Assembly: GCA_028873975.1 (NCBI GenBank)
Contig: JAPPMO010000089.1
Location: 25,259 to 89,258, forward strand
Reading direction: 5' to 3'
Origin: Chloroflexota bacterium
GTDB lineage: Bacteria > Chloroflexota > Anaerolineae > Aggregatilineales > Phototrophicaceae
Length of the DNA stretch: 64,000 bases
Part shown: in pieces, positions 54,593 to 63,946 of the stretch
Numbering within the stretch: the first letter of the stretch is position 1
Layout: each line of letters opens with the position of its first letter
Program-made: the position numbers and the translations under genes
The notes under the pieces: model-generated
Told to the model about the DNA's origin: nothing
What the model saw: the letters and a program-made list of their open reading frames with translations, nothing else
Databases searched by the model: none

Positions 54593-55274
54593 ATTTGATG
54601 AATACAAGAAAATAAGAGTGGTTTTTGCGAGCGTGGACTTGTTTCTTGATTCTGCTTACGCCAGGCTTATTTTTCCGAACCACTACAAACAAGTCCTTGG
54701 CGTAAAATCCCATCTTAGCGTACTCGGTAATGATTTCAACGTGCGTAAGCCACTGTTTGTTCGCACTGACTTCGTCTTGGCATTTGACAATAAGGATTCC
54801 GTTCCTACGAAGAACGCGATAGGCTTCAGTCCCGGCACTTACATATAGGTCAAGGACGGCCGCGTGCCATCTTAATTTTGTCGGCTTTGCCGGAATTATC
54901 GCTTTACCATTATCAGAATAAGCCTCGCGAAAAGAAACGTGAGTACCTGCGCCGCTGCGATGGTTGCTATTCTCTCGTAGCAGCCCCTCCATATATGGCG
55001 GGTCTAGAACCACACAATCGATACTTGACTTGTCATAGGGTAATTCCCTGCAATCAACACCTGTCTTTAAATCGGTTGCCAAAACATTGTAATTTCCGTC
55101 GGGAACATTTCGCCAGAATACACCTTTGCCGTAAGTTACATCTGCCACAATCGAAAACAATGGCACATGCAATTCCAATAATTTAGGGAACACTTCTGCG
55201 TTCGTTTCTTGATATGCGGAAAAAATAAGATCAGAAGTCGTCCTTCCAGATTGAGTTCTTCTTTTTCTTCGCAT
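54585..55274 (-). CDS. DNA methyltransferase (DPPY type) of the restriction-modification system
   Basis: This 229-residue enzyme has motif I as [10 protein letters not shown] (residues 45-54), an acidic cofactor site ATDLKTG and the catalytic motif IV DPPY (91-94). That suits adenine-N6 or cytosine-N4 methylation. It is short and has little room for a separate target-recognition domain, apart from the region 95-130. CAGGAG lies 8 bases before ATG 55274. Its partner is the convergent HTH-nuclease gene; tail-to-tail overlap of 8 bases keeps them linked. Target sequence unknown. Confidence 0.9.
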   Translation of the reverse strand: MRRKRRTQSGRTTSDLIFSAYQETNAEVFPKLLELHVPLFSIVADVTYGKGVFWRNVPDGNYNVLATDLKTGVDCRELPYDKSSIDCVVLDPPYMEGLLRENSNHRSGAGTHVSFREAYSDNGKAIIPAKPTKLRWHAAVLDLYVSAGTEAYRVLRRNGILIVKCQDEVSANKQWLTHVEIITEYAKMGFYAKDLFVVVRKNKPGVSRIKKQVHARKNHSYFLVFIKSK

Positions 55275-55285
55275 TGCAAAGACTC

Positions 55286-55331
55286 CTGTTGACTATAAGT
55301 AACAGTATAACATTTGTTCCATAGATTGCAA
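55286..55331 (-). promoter_or_regulatory. Methyltransferase promoter with overlapping C-box-like site
   Basis: On the minus strand TTGCAA (55326-55331) and TATACT (55304-55309) are 16 bases apart. The predicted start, near 55297, falls inside a pseudo-palindrome at 55286-55305 whose core GACTATAAGT reads, on the minus strand, as ACTTATAGTC, matching the controller core except for the first base. A protein bound there should block transcription of the methyltransferase gene. The rest of the 192-base gap up to the aminotransferase gene shows nothing else. Confidence 0.6.
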
Positions 55332-55466
55332 CATTTAATTTCACCTAGTTTTTGGTTGTATTGACTGAATAAAATACTGCCTACTTTTTCGCCCTGTGCA
55401 GCGATATACGGCGGGACTACAATCGTGCCGGAATGTCGGCGCAGAAAAGGAAGGCGAGCATCGAGA

Positions 55467-56558
55467 ATGCGCCAATTTGATCACAAACGCTTGTTTTTGC
55501 CCGGTCCGGTCGAGGTGCGCGAGGAGATCTTGCAGGCGCAAAGCGCATGGATGATCGGGCATCGCAGCGCCGAATTCGCGGAGCTGTTCGCGCGCCTGCA
55601 AAGCAAGCTGCGCCAAGCCTTCTTCACGGAAAGCCGCGTCTATATCGGCGGATCGTCGGGCAGCGGTTTTTGGGAAGGCGCCTGCCGCAATGGCATCCGC
55701 GATGACCGCAAAGCGCTGCACCTGACCGGCGGCGCTTTCAGCGAGCGCTGGGCGCAGATTAGCAAGTCCAACGGCAAGAGCGTCGATTGCATCGACGTCC
55801 CCTGGGGCCGCGCCCATACGCCGGAGATGGTCGCCGAAGCGCTGGATAAAGAAAGCTACGATGCTGTCTGCGTCGTGCACAACGAAACCAGCACCGGCGT
55901 GACCAATCCCGTGCAGGCAATCGGAGAAGTCATCAGTCGCTATCCCGATACCTTGTATTTTGTGGATACCGTCAGCGGATTCCTGGGAACGGAACTGCGC
56001 GCCGACGAATGGGGCATCGACATCGCGCTGACCTCGAGCCAGAAAGCCTTCGCCCTGCCGCCCGGCATCGCCTTCGCGGCGGTCAGCGACAGAGCCCTGG
56101 AGCGCGCCAAAAGCATTCCCAACCGCGGCTATTATTTCGATTTCCTGACGCTGGAAAAATCCTTGCTGAAGAACAATACGCCCTCAACGCCACCGGTCGC
56201 GCTGATGTTCGCGGCGGACCTGCAGATGGACCAGATCCTGGCCGAGGGCATCGAGGCGCGCTGGGGACGTCACCAAGACCTGCGCGACGCCACGCATCGC
56301 TGGGCCCTCGACCGCGGTTTCGGCCTCTTCGCACAAGCTGGCTATCGCAGCAATACCGTCACCACCGTAGAGAATTTGCCAGGCATCGACGTTGAGGCAA
56401 TGGACCGGTTCATGCAGGCGGAAATCGGCTTTGCCATGGACAAGGGCTATGGGCAGATCAAGGGAAAGACCTTTCGCTTGCCGCACATGGGCGATGTGAC
56501 GATGGACATGCTGCGAGAAGTCCTGGACGGGATCGACGCCTTTATGAACGAAGCCTGA
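55467..56558 (+). CDS. Class V aminotransferase (serine-pyruvate / phosphoserine-type)
   Basis: The 363-residue PLP enzyme has FLPGPVEVREEI near the start, GGSSGSGFWEGACRN, HNETSTGVTNPVQ, the PLP-binding Asp in FVDTVSGFLG and the Schiff-base Lys in LTSSQKAFALPPG. It matches alanine-glyoxylate/serine-pyruvate aminotransferases; in several phyla such enzymes do the phosphoserine transamination of serine synthesis. The adjacent 3-phosphoglycerate dehydrogenase-like gene 18 bases downstream supports that role. ATG 55467 fits the family start; the frame is open to 55425. Confidence 0.9.
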   Translation: MRQFDHKRLFLPGPVEVREEILQAQSAWMIGHRSAEFAELFARLQSKLRQAFFTESRVYIGGSSGSGFWEGACRNGIRDDRKALHLTGGAFSERWAQISKSNGKSVDCIDVPWGRAHTPEMVAEALDKESYDAVCVVHNETSTGVTNPVQAIGEVISRYPDTLYFVDTVSGFLGTELRADEWGIDIALTSSQKAFALPPGIAFAAVSDRALERAKSIPNRGYYFDFLTLEKSLLKNNTPSTPPVALMFAADLQMDQILAEGIEARWGRHQDLRDATHRWALDRGFGLFAQAGYRSNTVTTVENLPGIDVEAMDRFMQAEIGFAMDKGYGQIKGKTFRLPHMGDVTMDMLREVLDGIDAFMNEA

Positions 56559-56576
56559 AAACGGAGCGTCGCCAAC

Positions 56577-57542
56577 ATGAGCTTCCACGTGCTGGTACCG
56601 GATAACGTCAATCAGAAGGCGATCGACATCCTGCGCAACCGCGCCGGGATTCGCGTATCCGCGCCGGGCAAGCTGGAAGTCCCGACTCTGCTCGATCGGA
56701 TAGCCGACGCCCATGCCATCATCATCCGCAGCGGCGTCAGAGCCGATGCCGAGTTGATCGAAGCCGCGTCAGAACTCAAAGCCATCGCCCGCGCCGGCGT
56801 CGGGGTCGACAATGTCGACCTCGCGGCCGCCAGCGCCAAGGGCATCGTGGTCATGAATACGCCGGGCGGCAATACCATCTCAACCGCCGAGCACAGCTTT
56901 GGCTTGATGATCGCCTTGTCCCGACATATCCCGCAAGGGCATCAATCGCTCTTGGAAGGGCGCTGGGACCGGGCAGCATTCGGCGGCGTCGAGCTCAAGG
57001 GCAAGACCCTGGGCATCATCGGCTTGGGACGGATCGGGGCTGCGATCGCTGCCCGCGCGCAAGCCTTCGAAATGAATGTGATCGCGCATGATCCTTATCT
57101 GCCGCCGCAGGCCGCTGTGGAGATCAATGTGCCGCTGCTTGATTTGCGCGAGGTTTACGCCAGCTCCGATTATTTGACGCTGCATGCGCTGGCGACGGAT
57201 GAGACGCGCGGCATGATCAACGCCAGGACCATCGCCACGATGAAAGACGGCATTCGCATCATTAACGCGGCGCGCGGCGCGCTGATCAATACGGCCGATC
57301 TGGCTGCGGCGCTTTCGAGCGGGAAGGTCGCCGGCGCCGCGCTTGATGTCTTTGAACAGGAACCGCCGCCGACCGATCATCCCCTGATCGGCCATCCCAA
57401 GGTGATCCACACCCCGCATCTGGCGGCCAGCACCTCTGACGCGCAAGTAACTGTCGCGGTTGAAGCGGCGCAGTTGATCCTGGACTTTCTGCTTGATGGC
57501 AAGACGGCGAACGTCTGCAATCCGGAAGTCCTAGAAGTTTAG
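56577..57542 (+). CDS. serA: D-3-phosphoglycerate dehydrogenase-like 2-hydroxyacid dehydrogenase
   Basis: The 321-residue enzyme has ARAGVGVDNVDL (substrate site), the NAD loop LGIIGLGRIGAAIA, the catalytic Arg in INAARGALIN, Glu in FEQEPPP and His in IHTPHLAASTSDA. This fits SerA, which oxidises 3-phosphoglycerate in the first step of serine synthesis. It lacks the C-terminal ACT and intervening domains of long SerA, so it is the short form without serine feedback. It follows the aminotransferase by 18 bases; GGAG is 10 bases before the ATG. Confidence 0.9.
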   Translation: MSFHVLVPDNVNQKAIDILRNRAGIRVSAPGKLEVPTLLDRIADAHAIIIRSGVRADAELIEAASELKAIARAGVGVDNVDLAAASAKGIVVMNTPGGNTISTAEHSFGLMIALSRHIPQGHQSLLEGRWDRAAFGGVELKGKTLGIIGLGRIGAAIAARAQAFEMNVIAHDPYLPPQAAVEINVPLLDLREVYASSDYLTLHALATDETRGMINARTIATMKDGIRIINAARGALINTADLAAALSSGKVAGAALDVFEQEPPPTDHPLIGHPKVIHTPHLAASTSDAQVTVAVEAAQLILDFLLDGKTANVCNPEVLEV

Positions 57543-58111
57543 CGCGCGTCGAAAACGACATCTCGATAGACTTGGTCCAGCGGGAGCTCGCACTCCAGCA
57601 TTTTGAGCAAAATCACATCAGTCAGCTCGGCAAACTCCTCAGAAAGCCAATCGCTATCGCCACGCGTATGCAGCTCGGCGCAAATGCGGTGCTGGTCAAC
57701 GATGAGGCAGGCTTCGATGGACGGCACGGAGTAATAATAGCTCAGCTTTTCAGATCGATCGCGCGTGATGCTGGATGGCGATGTCACTTCAAGCACAAAG
57801 CAAGGATTCAACATATTATATTCGCTGGCGTCCCGAAAGGCGGACTCGCCGCGGACAATGGATAGGTCAGGATAGACGTAGCGCGTCGGGCTGATTTGCA
57901 AGCGCATTTCGGAGGTGTGCATGGTGTAGCGAGATCGGTCAATCGCGCTCCCTAGGGCGAGGGTTACGTTAATTGTAATCAGGCTGTGTTTGTTGCTGAC
58001 TCCAGGCATCTCGTAGACTGCTCCGTCAATGTACTCGTGTTTGCGCTCCTGGCGTAATTCCCATTCGAAATAGTCTTCGACAGTCATAACAGGAGACCGA
58101 TTGATAGCCAT
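57539..58111 (-). CDS. Uma2-family putative restriction-endonuclease-fold protein
   Basis: The 190-residue protein matches the Uma2/DUF820 family: MTVEDYFEW near the start, HEYIDGAVYEM (Glu and Asp), YPDLSIV (the PD of a PD-(D/E)xK-like core), and the ExxxP-SSI...KLSYYYSVPSIEACLIVD region. These proteins are numerous in Chloroflexota and Cyanobacteria, and their function is uncertain. AGGAG 7 bases before ATG 58111 decides the start. The stop overlaps the serA stop by 4 bases (TTAG). Confidence 0.88.
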   Translation of the reverse strand: MAINRSPVMTVEDYFEWELRQERKHEYIDGAVYEMPGVSNKHSLITINVTLALGSAIDRSRYTMHTSEMRLQISPTRYVYPDLSIVRGESAFRDASEYNMLNPCFVLEVTSPSSITRDRSEKLSYYYSVPSIEACLIVDQHRICAELHTRGDSDWLSEEFAELTDVILLKMLECELPLDQVYRDVVFDAR

Positions 58112-58176
58112 GCCCAAGCTCCTAGCTCATTCAGCGACATTATAGTCCGCGACTTGCGAAATGTCATCAATTTTGT

Positions 58177-59382
58177 TCAGGGTCGCGCCGGACTGCCGTC
58201 GGGCAAGCGCGTTTGCGTCCAGTCCTCGACGATGTCCGCAGGAGGATACTTGGCCGCAAGTTCTTCGTCGATATCAATGCCCAGCCCGGGACGGTCATTG
58301 GCGTAAAGGTAGCCATCCTCGACAACCGGCAAGCCGGGGAAGATCGCGTAGTCAAGTTCGGAAGGCTGATACCATTCCTGGATGCCAAAATTGGGATGCC
58401 ACAAATCGAGCTGCAAGTTGGCCGCATGACCAACCGGCGAGGTATCGCTCGGCCCATGCCAAGCGGTGCGAACGCCGTACATGTCCGCGAAAATCGCCAC
58501 ATTGCGGGCCGGCGTGATGCCGCCCATTTGACTGATGTGCATGCGGATGAAATCGATCAGGCGCTCTTGAATCAGCCTTTGCCATTCATGGGGATTGTTG
58601 AACAACTCACCCATGGCCAGCGGCGTGGCGCATTGCGCGCGTATCATGCGGAACCACGCGATGTCTTCCGGCGCCAGGGCGTCTTCCAGGAAAAACAGCT
58701 TGAAGCCCTCGACGTCCTTGGCAAATTCGACCGCGTGAATCGGGACCAGACGCTCGTGGATATCGTGCAGCAGTTCGACCGCCTCGCCAACCTCTGAACG
58801 CACATGCGCGATCATGTCCAACATTTGACGGCAATAGTCGCGCGGGTCGAAATAGGCGCCCGGCGGCGCGCCCTTCGGCTTGATCATAGGGCTGCCTGCC
58901 CCGCCATAGCCGCCCATCTGTACGCGAACATAACGAAAACCCCGCTCCATATAGGCGCGGACTTTTTCAGCGACTTCTTCTTTGCAGCCGCCGTCGGCAT
59001 GCACATAAACATGCGCCGCCTGGCGAGATTTGCCGCCTAACAAATCGTAAACCGGCATATCGGCGCGCTTGCCCTTGATATCCCACAGGGCTTGATCGAC
59101 GCCGGAAATCGCGTTGTTCAGCACGGGACCGTTGCGCCAATAGCCGTGCACCATGGACATATTCCAGATTTCTTCGATGCGGTCGACATCGCGACCGAGC
59201 AAGAAGGGTTTCAAATGGCGTTCGATGGCTGCCGCCACCGCGAAAATGCGCTGGGTGAAGGTGGCGCAGCCCAAGCCGTAGAGGCCGGGTTCCGAGGTAA
59301 TCACCTTGACGATGGCCAGCCGCGATTTGCCGGGTTGGGTCAGGATGACTTGGATGTCTTGGATGGTGATGGGTTTTGACAT
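58177..59382 (-). CDS. Enolase-superfamily mannonate dehydratase-like protein (RspA/ManD)
   Basis: The 401-residue protein matches the ManD/RspA group of the enolase superfamily in length and motifs: VHGYWRNGPVLNNAISGVDQALWDIKGK, VHADGGC, LHDIHERL with a metal-binding Asp, FFLEDAL with Glu, MGELFNNPHEW with Glu, and the His in RTAWHGPSDTSPVGHAAN. Such enzymes dehydrate D-mannonate to 2-keto-3-deoxygluconate, though some members are inactive or act on gluconate. GGAG lies 8 bases before ATG 59382, which decides the start. Confidence 0.9.
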   Translation of the reverse strand: MSKPITIQDIQVILTQPGKSRLAIVKVITSEPGLYGLGCATFTQRIFAVAAAIERHLKPFLLGRDVDRIEEIWNMSMVHGYWRNGPVLNNAISGVDQALWDIKGKRADMPVYDLLGGKSRQAAHVYVHADGGCKEEVAEKVRAYMERGFRYVRVQMGGYGGAGSPMIKPKGAPPGAYFDPRDYCRQMLDMIAHVRSEVGEAVELLHDIHERLVPIHAVEFAKDVEGFKLFFLEDALAPEDIAWFRMIRAQCATPLAMGELFNNPHEWQRLIQERLIDFIRMHISQMGGITPARNVAIFADMYGVRTAWHGPSDTSPVGHAANLQLDLWHPNFGIQEWYQPSELDYAIFPGLPVVEDGYLYANDRPGLGIDIDEELAAKYPPADIVEDWTQTRLPDGSPARP

Positions 59383-59505
59383 TGCAGCGCTCCACCGTTC
59401 CAAGCTGGTCGGCAAATCAAATTATGAGGCCCGCTGTCGCTGAGGATATCGCGGCGGTCGGCGGCGATGAGGATGCGGTTCATGGCGCTACTAGATTGAA
59501 CCGGT

Positions 59506-59706
59506 TCAGTTCCCGAGTACGGAATATAAAAAACCAGCTAAAGCAAGTTGAGTCGCTATCATCCACATCACAATCAATCGCGTATGCCGTTCCAGATCCG
59601 CTTTGGTCGCTAGGTCGGGACGCTCTGTTTCCATAGCGGTTTCAACTTTGCTTAGCCGTTCCAATATGGACGTGTGCTGTTGCGTTGTATTTTCTGCGCT
59701 AGACAT
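59506..59706 (-). CDS. Small coiled-coil membrane protein
   Basis: The 66-residue product has a Gln/Thr-rich N-terminus, a short amphipathic helix (about residues 13-42: ILERLSKVETAMETERPDLATKADLERH) and one membrane helix (about 44-63). The TKADLE(R)..I pattern just before the helix is familiar from many small bacterial coiled-coil/membrane proteins of unknown role. It lies alone between the mannonate dehydratase-like and FAH genes; the flanking gap shows nothing else. Confidence 0.6.
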   Translation of the reverse strand: MSSAENTTQQHTSILERLSKVETAMETERPDLATKADLERHTRLIVMWMIATQLALAGFLYSVLGN

Positions 59707-59739
59707 CGGTTTTTCTGTGGTTTTCCATACTTCAAGCCA

Positions 59740-60552
59740 TTATAACACCCGGCATTGATTCGTCAATTTGCCGATGCCGGCGATTTCGACGCTGACAACA
59801 TCGCCATCGCCCAGGAATTGCGGCGGATCCGCCGCCTTGCCCACACCGGATGGCGTGCCGGTCAGGATCATATCGCCCGGATTCAGCGTGAAGGCGCGGG
59901 ACAAGAATTCGATCAATACGCGCGCGTTGAAAATCATGTTCGCCGTTGAGCTATTCTGCTTCTCGACGCCGTTGACTGTTGTCACAATGTGCAGATTCTG
60001 CGGATCGGCGACCTCATCGGCTGTAACGATACAAGGACCGAGCGGACAGAAGGTATCCAAGCCCTTGGCCCGCGTCCACTGTTTGTCGCGGGTTTGCAAA
60101 TCGCGGGCCGAGACGTCATTGGCGACGGTATAGCCAAAGACATAATCAAGCGCGTCTTCCCGCGAGACCCGGCGCGCGGTCTTGCCCATGATTACCGCCA
60201 ACTCGCCTTCCCAATCCACTTGCGCAGTCAAGTCGCCTTCCCATTCGATCTCATCGCCAGCGCCGATGACCGCGCTCGGCATAATCGCGAAGACCAGCGG
60301 CTCGGCTGGAACTTCATTGTTCAACTCGCGCGCGTGCTCGACATAGTTGCGCCCGATAGCCAGGATCTTGCCCGGCCGCAGCGGGGGCAAGATTCGAACC
60401 TCGGCCAAGACATCGCGCCGGCCGGCTGGCGCCGCGCGGCTGCCGGCTTCGATCAAGGACAGCATGTCCGGCGCATCGACGCGCTGAATGCTTTCGCCTT
60501 CCAGGATGCCTACAACCGTTTGACCCTTCACGCTGTAGCTAAGTAGTTTCAT
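59740..60552 (-). CDS. Fumarylacetoacetate hydrolase-family protein
   Basis: The 270-residue protein has the FAH fold marks: AIGRNYVEHARE, the metal ligands in EWEGDLTAQVDWEGELAVIMGK (Glu-x-Glu and Asp pattern), YTVANDVSARDLQ, RAKGLDTFCPLGP and LTGTPSGVGKA at the C-terminus. Members cleave or decarboxylate beta-keto acids, for example in aromatic or sugar-acid degradation. AGGAGG lies 4 bases before ATG 60552, so I reject the longer start at 60597. Its neighbours, a mannonate-type dehydratase and GH172, suggest sugar-acid catabolism. Confidence 0.9.
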   Translation of the reverse strand: MKLLSYSVKGQTVVGILEGESIQRVDAPDMLSLIEAGSRAAPAGRRDVLAEVRILPPLRPGKILAIGRNYVEHARELNNEVPAEPLVFAIMPSAVIGAGDEIEWEGDLTAQVDWEGELAVIMGKTARRVSREDALDYVFGYTVANDVSARDLQTRDKQWTRAKGLDTFCPLGPCIVTADEVADPQNLHIVTTVNGVEKQNSSTANMIFNARVLIEFLSRAFTLNPGDMILTGTPSGVGKAADPPQFLGDGDVVSVEIAGIGKLTNQCRVL

Positions 60553-60715
60553 CCGCCCTCCTGTCAGCATGCGCTTGAAGTCCGGCAAGTCTAACAAAGC
60601 GCGTCAATTTCGACCAGCTACGGGTCGATTTTGCAGCCGCAAGAACACCCAGTCGCGTATAATCTGATAGAATAACGGGGTACGATAATCGCGCGCGATA
60701 TTTGGGGGCAATCTT

Positions 60716-61297
60716 TTGACGACGATCAGACTCGCTTGCGCGCTGATGCTGATCTTGGCGTTCATCACCGCTTGCAGCGATACCGGCAATACCTCCACGG
60801 ACGCCCTGTCCGCGCAGCGCCTTTTGCCCAATCTGGCCGACTACACCGCGACCGATGTCGATACCACCATCGACGGCGCCTTCGCGGCGGTGGGCGGCGC
60901 CGCCCTGGTGGGCGGGCAAATCGGCATTACAGCTTTTGTCGCCAAGGCGGAACAGATCCTGCAGTGCTTCCAGGATCGGGGGGCCCTGGCAGCCAAGTTT
61001 TATTCGAAATCCCAACCCGGCAACGCAGTTCCACAGGTAGGCGCTGTTCTGGTTATCAACCAGTCGCGCATCAATCAAGAGATGATAAACTGCGCGCTGG
61101 GCGGCCAGGAAGAATCCCTGTCGGCGCAGAGCCTGAATATCCAGCCCTGCGCCAGCGCCGGGACCATTGGCTACCAAGGCGATACCATCAGCTATGTTTA
61201 CGCCGGTTCGCATCCCGATGTTTGCGCCCTTTACCAATTGCATTTTGACAATCTGGCAAAACAGACAAGCGCGGAAAGCGCCCAAGCGGAAAGCTAA
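60716..61297 (+). CDS. Hypothetical lipoprotein
   Basis: The 193-residue product has a lipoprotein signal (residues 1-20) with lipobox ITAC (Cys 20). The mature part is a Ser/Thr linker followed by a small globular domain with a glycine/alanine-rich stretch (AAVGGAALVGGQIG) and five further Cys residues, probably disulfide-bonded. I do not recognise the domain. The start is TTG 60716 with GGGGG 7 bases before it. TATAAT at 60658-60663 is a possible -10 box. Confidence 0.75.
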   Translation: MTTIRLACALMLILAFITACSDTGNTSTDALSAQRLLPNLADYTATDVDTTIDGAFAAVGGAALVGGQIGITAFVAKAEQILQCFQDRGALAAKFYSKSQPGNAVPQVGAVLVINQSRINQEMINCALGGQEESLSAQSLNIQPCASAGTIGYQGDTISYVYAGSHPDVCALYQLHFDNLAKQTSAESAQAES

Positions 61298-61302
61298 GCA
61301 GC

Positions 61303-61398
61303 CGCTCGGCGCGTAACCGGCGAAAAGGTCACAGGAATGTCCCGCTCACGCAAAATTGCAAGCCGTCTCGTCGCTTGAGCGACGCGGTTTACATAAAC
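61303..61398 (-). repeat. Dispersed repeat family 2, copy at 61.3 kb
   Basis: GCTCGGCGCGTAACCGGCG, GAAAAGG, CCGCTCACGCAAAATTG, CTCGTCGCTTGAGCGACG and GGTTTACATAAAC make an inverted copy of 14817-14904, with an inner GTCGCT/AGCGAC hairpin. It ends 1 base before the AGGAGG of the GH172 gene and fills the 112-base gap. Confidence 0.75.
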
Positions 61399-61409
61399 AG
61401 GAGGCAATG

Positions 61410-62495
<1,086 letters not shown>

Positions 62496-62499
62496 AACC

Positions 62500-63684
62500 T
62501 CAAGGCTGCCGCGTCAGTTCGTCGTAAAGCCGCTCATAACTTGCGGCTGTCTTTTGCCAGGTGTATTCGGTTTCGACCAATTCCCGTCCGCGAAGGGACA
62601 AGCGCCGACGCAGTTCCTCATCGCGCAGGACATGAAGCGCGGCGGCGGCAATGTCCTTCGCTTCGGCGATGATCGCCGACTGGCCATGTTCTACGTTGAT
62701 GCCGTCAACGCTTAGCGGAGTCGCCACCAAGGGAATGCCCATCGCCAGCGCTTCCAGCGCTTTATTCTTCTGTCCAGCGCCCATGCGCAGGGGGCAGACG
62801 AAAGCCGTCGCCCGCGCCAGGAATGGCTGCACTTCGGGAACGCGCCCGGTAACCAGGATACGGCGGTCAGCCAGGTTGAGCATCCACTCGGGCGGATCAT
62901 TGCCGACCAGTTGCAGTTGCGCTCCCGGCATTTGCCGCCAGATCTCGGGCATGATTCGCTCGATTAGCAGCCGCGCCGCGTCCTGATTCGGTCGATATTC
63001 GAAGTTGCCGACGAAGAGCAGGGTCCCCCCGTCGCGATCCTCGCCTTGCCAGGGGAACTGTGCCAATTCGATACCGTTGGGAATCACATCCACCGACAGT
63101 TGAGGTTGCAGCGACAGCAGCATATCCCGGTCTTTTTCGGCGATCACCACGGTGCGGTCATAGGGCGCATACATGAATCGCTCGAAGCGGCGAACGATCG
63201 GCAAGCGCAGCGCGGCGCTGAGCTGACCCTGCCGCGCCGCGCTCTGCAAAAAGAGCGCATGCGATTCGTAAGGTGTAATCAGGTTGGGCTTGTCAGCGAA
63301 AAGCGGGTGGTATTCGTAAACGCTGACCGAGCCAAAGCAGTGCGCCACATCGTAGTCATGGCTTCGCAAATGCCGCTTGATCGCAGTCCATAAATCGGGG
63401 TTGAAGCTAATATCGGCATTCCTGGCAAAACGCTTCGACGGATCAAACAAGCGCTGCAGGTAGGCTTCGCCGCCCCGACGGGACTCGCGTATCAACTCGA
63501 TATGCCGGAAGAATTCGCGATATGCCGCGATCCGCTGGGGATCGTCGTCGCGGTCGTAAAGCGCGAGCAAGTCGATGGTATGGCCGCGCCCGGACAATTC
63601 CCGCGCCAAATGCCAGATGATCAGGCGATCGCCCAGATGCAGCGGATATGGCGGGCAGCGCGAAATCAACAGGATCGTCTTCAT
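62500..63684 (-). CDS. GT4-type glycosyltransferase
   Basis: The 394-residue protein is a GT-B enzyme: an N-terminal acceptor domain (MKTILLISRCPPYPLHLGDRLIIWHLAREL), a mid-protein VIPNGIELAQF, and the donor-side segments LLFVGNFEYRPNQDA and PLRMGAGQKNKALEALAMGIPLVAT that bind the nucleotide sugar. It looks like the TIGR03087-type family seen in exopolysaccharide loci. No other polysaccharide genes adjoin it. It ends 4 bases after the convergent GH172 stop. Confidence 0.9.
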   Translation of the reverse strand: MKTILLISRCPPYPLHLGDRLIIWHLARELSGRGHTIDLLALYDRDDDPQRIAAYREFFRHIELIRESRRGGEAYLQRLFDPSKRFARNADISFNPDLWTAIKRHLRSHDYDVAHCFGSVSVYEYHPLFADKPNLITPYESHALFLQSAARQGQLSAALRLPIVRRFERFMYAPYDRTVVIAEKDRDMLLSLQPQLSVDVIPNGIELAQFPWQGEDRDGGTLLFVGNFEYRPNQDAARLLIERIMPEIWRQMPGAQLQLVGNDPPEWMLNLADRRILVTGRVPEVQPFLARATAFVCPLRMGAGQKNKALEALAMGIPLVATPLSVDGINVEHGQSAIIAEAKDIAAAALHVLRDEELRRRLSLRGRELVETEYTWQKTAASYERLYDELTRQP

Positions 63685-63766
63685 AAGGCAGGCGTCGGAC
63701 CGTTCATGGCGCCTTTATCCTACCAAATCGCGGCTGCTTCATGTAAGCCTGCGTCATGCTTGGGGG

Positions 63767-63799
63767 GAAAAGAAAAGACTCATCACGTGGATGAGTCTT
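63767..63799 (-). terminator. Intrinsic terminator of tRNA-Phe
   Basis: On the minus strand a perfect 10-bp stem (AAGACTCATC with GATGAGTCTT, 5-base loop) is followed by TTCTTTTCC, 4 bases after the tRNA end. Confidence 0.85.
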
Positions 63800-63803
63800 A
63801 AGG

Positions 63804-63876
63804 TGCCGAGACCCAGACTTGAACTGGGGACATCAGCATTTTCAGTGCCGCGCTCTACCAACTGAGCTATCTCGGC
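63804..63876 (-). tRNA. tRNA-Phe (anticodon GAA)
   Basis: The 73-base cloverleaf has a 7-bp acceptor stem (GCCGAGA with TCTCGGC), D-arm GCTC..GAGC, anticodon loop CTGAAAA on a CGGCA/TGCTG stem, T-arm CCCAG-TTCAAGT-CTGGG and discriminator A. The encoded 3-prime end reads ACCT, so the full CCA is added after transcription. Confidence 0.95.
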
Positions 63877-63946
63877 ATCTCATCGTCAAATGAGATATTG
63901 AAGTGTAGGTGTCCGGGCGCTGGATGTCAAGGATGAAGTGAAGAGC

